From Phycisphaerales bacterium AB-hyl4 (lineage in GTDB: Bacteria; Planctomycetota; Phycisphaerae; Phycisphaerales; Phycisphaeraceae), in assembly GCA_041821185.1 (NCBI GenBank), contig JBGUBD010000021.1, forward strand, positions 1 to 41,253: a DNA stretch of 41,253 nucleotides, read 5' to 3'. A program made the position numbers and the translations under genes. Positions 7,514 to 15,913 of this stretch are shown in pieces (the first letter of the stretch is position 1; every line of letters starts with the position of its first letter). The notes beneath the pieces are model-generated. The model had not been told where the DNA came from and made no database searches. It saw nothing but the letters and a program-made list of their open reading frames with translations.

Positions 7514-10500
7514 GTTGTATCCACACCCGATCTGACCGAGTTCGAGATTCGAAATCGTACGTCTCATTGCTCCTTGCCTGGCTGTTGGTGGCGTTGTTGC
7601 CGGTGGCTGGCGTGCACGCCGACCAGTTTCAGGCCGACCTTGAAGCGCTGACGCAGCACCCGCATCGACTCTCCGGCACGGAGGAAGGTCGCGCGGCGGC
7701 GACGTATATCGAACAGCGGCTGGCGCAGATCGGCATTGAGCAGGTGCTGCCGTTGGAGATGCCGGTCTGGCAGACGCAGGTCGAGCATTGCGAGCTGATC
7801 GTCGGTGGTCAGCGTGTGCCGCTTTCACCCATCCGCCCGAACATCATCGCGAACCCTGTTACGCCCGCGGAAGGGCTCAGCGGGCGCGTGATGTATGTGG
7901 GCGATGGTGAGATTGGCAGTTACGGCACGCGCTCGCCGGACGGGGCGATCGTCGTGCTCGATTATGGGAGCCATGACAACTGGGCGGTAGCGTTCGCGCT
8001 GGGCGCGCAGGCGGTGATCTTTCTCGATCACGGCGATGGTGCGACGCCGATCCAGCCTAAGCATACCGGCCTGCCTGCCAACTTCGTTCGGTTGTACGCC
8101 CACGTTGACGACCTGGCCGAGGTGGGCATCGACCTGACGGCGGACCACGACGAGGCGGTGGTGCACAGCCATGTGACGTGGCAGCGCCAACTCGGGCGGA
8201 ACATCATCGCCCGCATCCCCGGCACGGACCCGGGCTTCATCGCCGGCCGGAATGATGACGAAGCGATCGTGCTCGCGGTGCACTACGACAGCTTTGGTGT
8301 CGTGCCGACGCGCAGCCCGGCGGCGCGGTCGGCGGCGAACATTGCAGCGTTGCTGGAAGCGGCTGAAGGTCTGGTCAACGATCCGCCGCGGCGCGATGTG
8401 ATCCTGATGTTCCTGGATAACCAGGCTCGCTATCACCAGGGCGCTCGCGAGGTCTATACCGCGCTGACGATCACTGACCGAGAGCACACGAACCTGAACC
8501 AGCAGCACTTGGACGAGCAACGGTTCGTACGGGCGATGGCGTCACGGCTGGATGAGGAGGGGTTGCAGTTCACGCCGACGGGTTCGGAAGGTCATCGGCT
8601 GTCGCAGGCGTTGCAGGATGAGGCGAACTTTGCGCGGGTCGACATTGTTCACGAACTGCGGCAGTTGCGGCTGAAAGCTCGGCCGATGCAGGCCGAGTTG
8701 GAGGCGATGGGCGTTGATCCGGAAACGGACGAGCCAGTGGACAACCCGCGGGCGCAGGCGTTGCTCGACCAGGTTCAGCCGTTGCTTGAGCAGGTGGAAC
8801 AGTTGCACGTGGCATCACTGCGATGGGACGAAATTCGGCGGGCGTTGCACCGCAATGCACTGGCAGCGTTTGCCGCCGATCAGCAGGCGTACGCGGCGGG
8901 GCGTTTCGAGTCGGACGAGGCCCAGCGCTGGAACACAGAGCAGCGGCAACATGCCCAGGCCGAAGCCCAGCTTTTCGTTGAAATTTTCGATCGGCTGCAA
9001 GCGCGAGCAAGCGGACGGTTCGAGCGTCGGTTAACGGAGCTTGTCACGCTGATTCGGATTGACGAGCAGCGGGATGCGATTCGTTCGGCGCTGGCGGATC
9101 CGTGGATCGTGGCGCATGTCAGTTATGACTTGGCCGACGGCAGCGGCGTGTGGGGGCCGGTGGTGGGAGACTGGACGACGCGCCTGCATCGTCACACGGC
9201 ACCGAGCGCTTCGGCGGACAACCCGGGCTACTACGGCCGAGTGCTCGCCGCGCTGCGTGATGCACGCGATCGGTTGGACCAGCCCATCGCGGTGGATGAT
9301 CGACTGATGCGCGACCCGACGCTGGGCATGAGCTTCGCGCCGCGGCCGTTCGTTCATAGCGGTGCGATCGCCGGCATTCACCGCATCTACAACTTTTCAA
9401 TGATGACCGGGCACGACGGCCGACTGCGTGACGGCCACCCGGCCGACACGGTTGATGCGCTGGACTGGGCACGGCTGCGCGGGCAGGCGACCGAAGCGAC
9501 CGCACTGCTGCATGCCGCCGCCAACCGTGAAGCGATTTCGCTGTCCCGCGTGTTTCGCTCGGAATATCGTCTCAAGCTGCCGGGGTGGAGCAACGGTCGG
9601 CCGACGGGCGATTATGCCCGGCTGCAAGTGGTCGGCGGTCTGGCGGAAGACCGACCGGCGAGCGGGGCGATGCTGGCGATCTGGCCCAGCGCGGCCGCGA
9701 CCGGAGCCGCGTCGTGGACCAGCATGGCCGAGGCCATGGCCGTACCGTCGTTCGAGCCGGTGATGTATGAAGCGACGGATGAGAACGGGCGGTTTCGGCT
9801 GGTGACTGCTCGCAACGATCAGTTTACAAGTCTCCTGGCGCTGGGCGCGACGTTCGACGAGCAAGGCAAGATGCGGGCCGTGTCGTCGATGGCGAGTCTG
9901 CTCCAGGATGCCAGCGCGACGATGCAGGTGACGATGTTCCTCGGCCGGGGGTACGCAATTTCGGAGTTCGGCGGGTTTCGCATCCGCCCGCAGCAGCTTC
10001 ACGTGCTCAAGGCGAGTACGGACGCGGCGCTGCGCGACATTCAGAGCCTGTGGGGGCAACTCGCCCCACACACGTTCTTCTTTGTGGCGGACCAGGAGTT
10101 CGACGACCGGATCAAACTTTTTCAACCGTTGGGCCCGGTTGTGCTGGGGATCGACGATGACAACGATAGCGGCGTAGGACTTTCCGCATCGGGATTTTTC
10201 CAACGGCCGGTCTGGTTGAGCCCGCGGCGGACCACGGACCTGGAGATGCTCAATGAGTATCGTCTGCGGCAATTGCGTGACCGTGGCGTGACACAGGCGG
10301 ACCTTGAGTCGTTGCAGGCCGCCGGCACGCGAGCCCGCGACCGGGCAGAGCAGGCCGAGTCTGTACGCGAACGCGAAGCGGCGCATCAGCAGGCAGCGGC
10401 TCTGTTCCAGAAGGTATATACCCCGTTACGCCAGGCGATGGACGACCTGGTGCACGCGATTGTCATGCTGCTGTTGCTGGCGATTCCCTTCGCGTTCGCG

Positions 10501-12603
10501 ATGGAACGTCTGCTGGTGTGCGCGACCAGCGTCTACGGGCGGATCAGCGGGTTTACGGTGATCTTTCTGGTGACATTCGGCATGCTGTATTTCATGCACC
10601 CGGGTTTCGCTATCGCTGCGACGCCGGTCATCATCTTTCTTGCCTTTGCGATCATCCTGCTTTCGAGCATCGTGATTTACATTCTGGTGCGCAAGTTCCG
10701 CCTGGAACTCAAAGCGATTCAAGGCCATCGCGTCGGCCTGCATGATGTGGAAGTGTCGCGGATGGGCACGATGCTTGCCGCGGTGGGCATGGGCATGAGC
10801 ACGATGCGCCGCCGCCCGACGCGAACGTTCCTGACCGCGGTCACGGTGGTGATGCTCACGTTCACGATCCTCGGCTTCGCCAGCTTCAGCCGGACGGTCG
10901 GCGTGCGAACCGTTTACCAGGGGCCGGTTGGCGAAACCATGCCCGCCGGCGTACTGATGCGCCATCTCGACTACTCCGAACTGCCGCGCGGCACGCTTCG
11001 TCTGATGGCGGGGCAGACGGGCGAGACCGGCTACGCCGCAGGCCACTGGTGGCGAATGCGCTCGGATGGCAGCGGCGCCACGCTTCAAATCGCCCGGCCG
11101 CGGGATGGCGAAGCGCTGAGTCTCAGTGCCATCATGGGCCTGTCGCTGGAAGAGCTGGACCGTTGGCCCGCGCTGGCGGCGGTGTTCGGCGATGACGCGG
11201 ACATGGACGAAGTCAAGTCGAACCTCGCCAACGGCGGCGTGTACCTGCCGCGCGTTTACGAGGAACTGCTCGACCTGGAGGTGGGCGATACCGTTCTGGT
11301 TGATGGTGAACGTGTGCGGTTTGCCGGCGCGTTCCAGGGCGCTACGCTGCAACGGCTGCGACATCTCGATGGGCACTCCGTCCTGCCAGTGGATTTTCAG
11401 GATACCGCCGCAGCCATGGGCGCGGAGGAAGCGGAAGAAGAAGAGCTGATCATGGCTGACGAAGTCGACCGCGACTTCGTGCATCTCAGTGCCGATCAGG
11501 TCGCCATTGCCGCCGACCGGACGGTGCGGCGCATGGGTGGCGAACTGCACATGGTCACCCTCTACCCCGACGAGCAGGATGACACGCTCGCGAAGGGGCG
11601 CGAGCTTGCGCAGATGCTGGTGATGCCCGTCTGGGCGGCGGGGCCTGACGGCGTGGAACGCATGATCCTCACTGTGCTCACGGAAGTCACCGGCGGCATC
11701 GCGCTGCTCGTGCCCGTGCTGCTGGGCGGGCTGATCATCTTCGGCACGCTGCTTGGCTCGATCAGCGACCGCGAGAAGGAAATCTACACCTTCAGCGCGC
11801 TGGGCCTTTCGCCGCAGCACGTGGGCGTGTTGTTCTTCGCGGAAGCAGCGGTGTACGCCGTGGTCGGCGGGATGGGCGGACAGCTGCTCGCGCAGGTGGT
11901 GGCGCTCGTGCTCGGTTGGCTGCATAACGCGGGCATCATCACGATGACCGAGTCCATCAATTATTCTTCAACCAACGCGATGTTCGCCATCGGCGTGGTG
12001 ATGGCGACCGTGCTGATCTCGGCGATCTATCCTGCCATGCGTGCGAGCAAGAGCGCCAACCCCGGCCTCGCCCGTGCGTGGCGGATGCCTCAGCCCGAGG
12101 GCGATCATCTGCACCTGGTGTTCCCCTTCACCGTGTCGGCCTATGACATCACGGGCGTCGTCAGCTTTCTGGCGGAGCACTTCCGACGACACGACGACGC
12201 GGGCCTGGGCAGCTTTGCGGCGAGCAACGTATCCATCGGCCGAGATGCCGATGGCAACCTGCAACTGTCCGCCGAACTGGCGCTGGCGCCGTTCGATCTG
12301 GGTGTGACGCAGCACATGAAGCTGGCTGCCAAGCCCTCGGACATCGAGGGCGTGGACGAGGTCGCCATTGACGCCGACCGCCTCAGCGGGGCGCGCGGCG
12401 ACTGGATTCGCGCCAATCGAGTGTTCATGGCGGACCTTCGCAAGCAGTTCCTGCTCTGGCGTACGTTGAGCAACGAAATGATCGAGCAGTACCGGATGCA
12501 GACGATGACGGCGTTGGAAGATGTCGACGCCGAGGCGGTCGCGCAGCGTGAAGAAGCGTCTTCCGCGGGATCGCAGTCGGGGCAAGGTTCGCCTTTGATG
12601 TAG
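7510..12603 (+). CDS. Giant FtsX-type permease with a degenerate M28-peptidase-like ectodomain
   Basis: 1697 residues. An N-terminal signal/membrane helix (about 20-37) is followed by a PA-like segment (about 110-190) and an M28-aminopeptidase-like segment (about 210-315). The M28 core keeps VHYDS (His258) but the metal-binding Asp motif is replaced by PAARSAANIAALLE and the catalytic EE by NQ (LDNQARYHQGAREV, residues 302-315), so peptidase activity is unlikely. A long Gln/Arg/Glu-rich helical region (about 340-540) and an unrecognised ectodomain (about 540-975) follow. Membrane helices lie at about 983-1000, 1012-1060 (two or three), 1108-1128, 1390-1415, 1435-1460 and 1490-1512, the last three with the FtsX motif ISDREKEIYTFSALGLSP. 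A soluble domain of about 170 residues ends the protein. It overlaps the ATPase by ATGA. Most MacB-family permeases are 400-850 residues. Confidence 0.85.
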   Translation: MSCIHTRSDRVRDSKSYVSLLLAWLLVALLPVAGVHADQFQADLEALTQHPHRLSGTEEGRAAATYIEQRLAQIGIEQVLPLEMPVWQTQVEHCELIVGGQRVPLSPIRPNIIANPVTPAEGLSGRVMYVGDGEIGSYGTRSPDGAIVVLDYGSHDNWAVAFALGAQAVIFLDHGDGATPIQPKHTGLPANFVRLYAHVDDLAEVGIDLTADHDEAVVHSHVTWQRQLGRNIIARIPGTDPGFIAGRNDDEAIVLAVHYDSFGVVPTRSPAARSAANIAALLEAAEGLVNDPPRRDVILMFLDNQARYHQGAREVYTALTITDREHTNLNQQHLDEQRFVRAMASRLDEEGLQFTPTGSEGHRLSQALQDEANFARVDIVHELRQLRLKARPMQAELEAMGVDPETDEPVDNPRAQALLDQVQPLLEQVEQLHVASLRWDEIRRALHRNALAAFAADQQAYAAGRFESDEAQRWNTEQRQHAQAEAQLFVEIFDRLQARASGRFERRLTELVTLIRIDEQRDAIRSALADPWIVAHVSYDLADGSGVWGPVVGDWTTRLHRHTAPSASADNPGYYGRVLAALRDARDRLDQPIAVDDRLMRDPTLGMSFAPRPFVHSGAIAGIHRIYNFSMMTGHDGRLRDGHPADTVDALDWARLRGQATEATALLHAAANREAISLSRVFRSEYRLKLPGWSNGRPTGDYARLQVVGGLAEDRPASGAMLAIWPSAAATGAASWTSMAEAMAVPSFEPVMYEATDENGRFRLVTARNDQFTSLLALGATFDEQGKMRAVSSMASLLQDASATMQVTMFLGRGYAISEFGGFRIRPQQLHVLKASTDAALRDIQSLWGQLAPHTFFFVADQEFDDRIKLFQPLGPVVLGIDDDNDSGVGLSASGFFQRPVWLSPRRTTDLEMLNEYRLRQLRDRGVTQADLESLQAAGTRARDRAEQAESVREREAAHQQAAALFQKVYTPLRQAMDDLVHAIVMLLLLAIPFAFAMERLLVCATSVYGRISGFTVIFLVTFGMLYFMHPGFAIAATPVIIFLAFAIILLSSIVIYILVRKFRLELKAIQGHRVGLHDVEVSRMGTMLAAVGMGMSTMRRRPTRTFLTAVTVVMLTFTILGFASFSRTVGVRTVYQGPVGETMPAGVLMRHLDYSELPRGTLRLMAGQTGETGYAAGHWWRMRSDGSGATLQIARPRDGEALSLSAIMGLSLEELDRWPALAAVFGDDADMDEVKSNLANGGVYLPRVYEELLDLEVGDTVLVDGERVRFAGAFQGATLQRLRHLDGHSVLPVDFQDTAAAMGAEEAEEEELIMADEVDRDFVHLSADQVAIAADRTVRRMGGELHMVTLYPDEQDDTLAKGRELAQMLVMPVWAAGPDGVERMILTVLTEVTGGIALLVPVLLGGLIIFGTLLGSISDREKEIYTFSALGLSPQHVGVLFFAEAAVYAVVGGMGGQLLAQVVALVLGWLHNAGIITMTESINYSSTNAMFAIGVVMATVLISAIYPAMRASKSANPGLARAWRMPQPEGDHLHLVFPFTVSAYDITGVVSFLAEHFRRHDDAGLGSFAASNVSIGRDADGNLQLSAELALAPFDLGVTQHMKLAAKPSDIEGVDEVAIDADRLSGARGDWIRANRVFMADLRKQFLLWRTLSNEMIEQYRMQTMTALEDVDAEAVAQREEASSAGSQSGQGSPLM

Positions 12604-12692
12604 CTTCTCGTTTTGCTCGCGTATGCGGGTGACGCGATGTTGTTTTCGATTCATGACCTGTCGGTTAAAGCAATCCCTGAACGGACGGTGGA

Positions 12693-14858
12693 ATGAGCAA
12701 GCAGGCCAAGCCGAAACGAGTAGACCGCGAGCTGGAAGAGTTTCGCTCGCTGATGACGCCGCCCTCGAAGTTCGAGGACGGGTTTACATGGGCGGCGTTC
12801 TTCGGCGCGATCTTCGTCGCGCTGCTGATGGTGCCCGGCGCGATCTACATGACGCTGATCGCCGGCGTGGGTACGGTGAGCACCGCTGCGCAGTGGGTGA
12901 CGGTCATCCTCTTCATCGAGGTGGCCCGGCGCGCCAACAAGTCGCTGCGCAAGGCCGAGATTTTCACGCTCTTCTATCTGTCCGGCGGGGTGATGGCTGC
13001 CGCGTCGGCCGTGCAGGGCGGGTTCCACGGCGGCATGCACGCCATCTGGTCGCAGTTCTACGTGCAGTCCAGCGCCGCAGCGGCAGCGGGCATCACCGAG
13101 CATATTCCCGACTGGGTCGCGCCCAGCGACCCGGAGGTGCTCGATCAGCGGAACATGCTGATGTGGGAATGGTTGCCCGCGCTCGGGCTGGTCTCGTTCA
13201 CCATGCTCATCGGCCGAATCGACAACATGGTGCTCGGCTACGGGCTGTTTCGCCTGACAAGCGACCTGGAAAAATTGCCCTTCCCCATGGCGCCGGTGCA
13301 GGCGCAGGGGATCATGGCCCTTTCCGAAGAGCAGGAGGAAGAGTCGCGTTCCGTGCAGCTTGACGACACGGAGCATACCGACGAAGACGAAGCCGCAGGC
13401 GAGGCCGGCGGCGACGCTGCGGGCAGGTGGCGATGGCGCGTCTTTTCCATCGGGGCGGTTATTGGCCTGGCGTTCGGCCTGGTCTACCTGGGCCTGCCGA
13501 CCGTCACCGGCGCGCTGCTCGGCGAGCCAATCACCATCATCCCCATCCCGTTCATCGACTACACCGCCGACACCGCCAACCTCCTGCCTGCCGTCGCGGT
13601 CGCGCTGGCAATCGACCTTGGACAGGTCATCATGGGCATGGTGCTGCCGTTCTGGGCGATGGTTGGCAGCTTCGTCGGCCTGCTGGTGACGTTCGTGCTC
13701 AACCCCGTTCTCTACGCGGGCACTGCGCACTGGCTGCCCGACTGGATTCCCGTGCTGGGCACGTACGACGGCGGCACGCTCACGCAGTGGAGCCCCGGCG
13801 ACAACATGCAGGAGACGTTCTACAAGAACAACATCGACTTCTACTTCAGCTTCTCGATCGGCATTGGCATGGCGATCGCGGTTGCGGGCATCTGGTCGGT
13901 GGCATGGAGTCTGGCACGCATCCGCAAGGAACGGCAGCTTGGCGGCACGGACATGGAAAGCGAACTCTACGCCGTGCCCGAAGGCCGAGGCGATATCCGC
14001 ACATGGTTCATCTTCCTGACCTACTTCATCGTTACCGCTATGTACATCGGCGTGTCGATGTGGCTGCTGTGGATCACTGATGAGCATGGGCAGGGGTGGC
14101 ATTGGGGCGTGTTCGCCGTCATGGTTTTCTACTCCATGATTTACACCCCGTTGATCAGTTACGTCACCACACGACTTGAAGGTATCGCCGGCGAGGTGAT
14201 CAACATCCCCTTCGTTCGCGAGGCGAGTTTCATCCTCTCCGGCTATCACGGCGTGGCGGTCTGGTTCCTCCCCGTGCCGCAGCACAACTACAGCACGATG
14301 GCGGTGTTCTACCGCTCATGCGAACTGACGGGCACGAAATTCTGGTCGATCTGGAAGAGCGAAATTCTCCTGACGCCTATCGTGCTCATCGGCTCGCTGG
14401 CGTTCGCGCACTTCATCTGGCGGATGGGGCCGATCCCCGGCCCGACGTATCTCTACGCTCAGGAATGGTGGGAAGTGACCGCTGCTCAGCAATCGATCGT
14501 CTTCAGCTCCACGCTCGGCGGGTTTACCGAATTCGAGCAGGCGTTCAACACGTCGTACATCCTCTGGGGCTTGGTGATTGGCGGGGCGACGTTCGCCGCG
14601 TTTAACTGGATCGGCGCGCCAGTGTTCCTGGTCTACGGCATTGTCCGCGGCCTCGGGCAGACCCTGCCGTTCGCGGTCATCCCCCAGTTCATTGGGGCAC
14701 TCATCGGCCGATACTACTTCCAGAAAAAGCTCGGGCTGATGTGGCGACAGTACATCCCCGTTGTCGCGGCCGGCTTTTCGTGTGGCATGGGCCTTGTCGC
14801 GACGCTGGGCATCGGCTTTACGTTCCTCGCCAAGAGTGTGTTTGAGCTGCCTTATTAA
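12693..14858 (+). CDS. Polytopic membrane protein resembling OPT-family oligopeptide transporters
   Basis: 721 residues with a dozen or more hydrophobic segments, beginning at about residue 33 (FTWAAFFGAIFVALLMVPGA). The segment LEKLPFPMAPVQAQGIMAL (about 194-212), just after GYGLFRLTSD, resembles the conserved proline-rich segment of OPT transporters. A Glu/Asp-rich cytosolic loop (about 214-243) separates two halves. OPT proteins move oligopeptides or metal chelates by proton coupling. The family call is a resemblance rather than a certain match. The gene lies 89 bp after the giant permease and 88 bp before a second LolD-type ATPase, and its position inside the cluster suggests a shared substrate such as peptides. 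Confidence 0.65.
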   Translation: MSKQAKPKRVDRELEEFRSLMTPPSKFEDGFTWAAFFGAIFVALLMVPGAIYMTLIAGVGTVSTAAQWVTVILFIEVARRANKSLRKAEIFTLFYLSGGVMAAASAVQGGFHGGMHAIWSQFYVQSSAAAAAGITEHIPDWVAPSDPEVLDQRNMLMWEWLPALGLVSFTMLIGRIDNMVLGYGLFRLTSDLEKLPFPMAPVQAQGIMALSEEQEEESRSVQLDDTEHTDEDEAAGEAGGDAAGRWRWRVFSIGAVIGLAFGLVYLGLPTVTGALLGEPITIIPIPFIDYTADTANLLPAVAVALAIDLGQVIMGMVLPFWAMVGSFVGLLVTFVLNPVLYAGTAHWLPDWIPVLGTYDGGTLTQWSPGDNMQETFYKNNIDFYFSFSIGIGMAIAVAGIWSVAWSLARIRKERQLGGTDMESELYAVPEGRGDIRTWFIFLTYFIVTAMYIGVSMWLLWITDEHGQGWHWGVFAVMVFYSMIYTPLISYVTTRLEGIAGEVINIPFVREASFILSGYHGVAVWFLPVPQHNYSTMAVFYRSCELTGTKFWSIWKSEILLTPIVLIGSLAFAHFIWRMGPIPGPTYLYAQEWWEVTAAQQSIVFSSTLGGFTEFEQAFNTSYILWGLVIGGATFAAFNWIGAPVFLVYGIVRGLGQTLPFAVIPQFIGALIGRYYFQKKLGLMWRQYIPVVAAGFSCGMGLVATLGIGFTFLAKSVFELPY

Positions 14859-14870
14859 TCGCTGATCGCT

Positions 14871-14923
14871 AATGGCTGATTGCTGATTGAAATCGACGGC
14901 AGGCTGATAAGCAATCAGCCATT
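14871..14923. repeat. 14-bp inverted repeat after the OPT-like gene
   Basis: AATGGCTGATTGCT (14871-14884) and AGCAATCAGCCATT (14910-14923) form a perfect 14-bp stem with a 25-nt loop, followed by AAAAATT. The sequence style (repeated CTGATTG, ATCGCTAAT) matches that after the TlyA-like gene at 3413-3438. It could attenuate transcription between the transporter and the ATPase. Confidence 0.7.
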
Positions 14924-14946
14924 AAAAATTAGAAATCGGACACTCC

Positions 14947-15729
14947 ATGACCCAACTCGACACCAGCAACCTCAACACCATCAACCGCGGCGATCGGCTG
15001 ATTACCGTCAACGGCGTGTCGAAGATCTACAACCTCAAGAAGCAGAAGGTCTACGCGCTGAACAACGTCAGCCTCGAGATCTTCCGCTCGGAGTACCTCT
15101 CGATCATGGGGCCGTCGGGATCTGGCAAGTCGACACTGTTCAACATCGTCGGCGCACTGGACCGGCCGAGCGAAGGCAACGTGGCCATCGGCCCGCTGGA
15201 CCTGACGAAGCTTTCATCTCGCCAACTCGCGTTCGTCCGTTGCACGTACATCGGCTATATCTTCCAGGCTTACAATCTCATCCCCTCGCTGACCGCGCTG
15301 CGGAACGTCGCGCTGCCGCGCATTTTCACCGGCGAGCCGCCGAAGCAGGCGGAGGAGGCGGCCGCGAAACGTCTGGAACAGGTGGGCCTGGCTCACCGCC
15401 TCGACCATCGGCCTGACGAATTGTCCGGTGGCCAACAGCAGCGTGTTGCTATCGCCCGCGCGCTGGTCAACGATCCAACCATCATCCTGGCGGACGAACC
15501 GACCGCCAACCTCGACCTGAACACCGGCGGGGAGATCATCACCATCCTCAAGGATCTTTCCTCCAAGGAAGGCGTGACGATCATCACCGCAACGCACGAC
15601 CACAAGATGCTCGCCAACTCCGATCGCGTGCTCTGGATCAAGGACGGTCAGGTTGACAAGATTCAGACGGCCGACGAACTGGAGATCGAAGAAGGCGACA
15701 TCTCCGTCGGCGGCGAGTCGATGGAGTAA
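14947..15729 (+). CDS. Second ABC transporter ATPase, LolD/MacB type
   Basis: 260 residues with intact Walker A (GPSGSGKST), Q-loop (FQAYNLI), signature (SGGQQQR), Walker B (IILADEPTANLD) and H-loop (ATHDH). It is clearly related to the ATPase at 6719-7513 and both end in an acidic tail (here EIEEGDISVGGESME). Two ATPases and two FtsX permeases in one cluster suggest either two complexes or one hetero-dimeric machine. It is the last transport gene before the sigma-54 activator. Start: ATG at 14947; ribosome-binding site weak (GGACACTCC). Confidence 0.92.
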   Translation: MTQLDTSNLNTINRGDRLITVNGVSKIYNLKKQKVYALNNVSLEIFRSEYLSIMGPSGSGKSTLFNIVGALDRPSEGNVAIGPLDLTKLSSRQLAFVRCTYIGYIFQAYNLIPSLTALRNVALPRIFTGEPPKQAEEAAAKRLEQVGLAHRLDHRPDELSGGQQQRVAIARALVNDPTIILADEPTANLDLNTGGEIITILKDLSSKEGVTIITATHDHKMLANSDRVLWIKDGQVDKIQTADELEIEEGDISVGGESME

Positions 15730-15913
15730 ACCTCAGCCGCGAAGCGAAGCGGAGCGTGCTCCGTGCCTGATCGACATGCGGGCCAGCAGCACGAACCAGG
15801 ATTAAGATTAAGATTAGGGGCAGGACGCGGATCGCGCTTTACTGCGTTTGCGGCGAACGGCAACGGTGTGCGCTTGACCGCGACGTAACGGGGCCCGAAT
15901 ATCTTCATGCATT

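Noticed and set aside
10426..11925. 499-codon minus-strand frame inside the giant permease
   Set aside because: His/Arg/Gln-rich product with no motif; the plus-strand frame has clear membrane helices and FtsX motifs.
12651..14285. 544-codon minus-strand frame inside the OPT-like gene
   Set aside because: Very rich in His, Asp and Arg, the usual antisense image of a hydrophobic protein.
15800..15817. GATTAA tandem repeat as a CRISPR or regulatory array
   Set aside because: Under three copies of a 6-bp unit; too short for any such claim.
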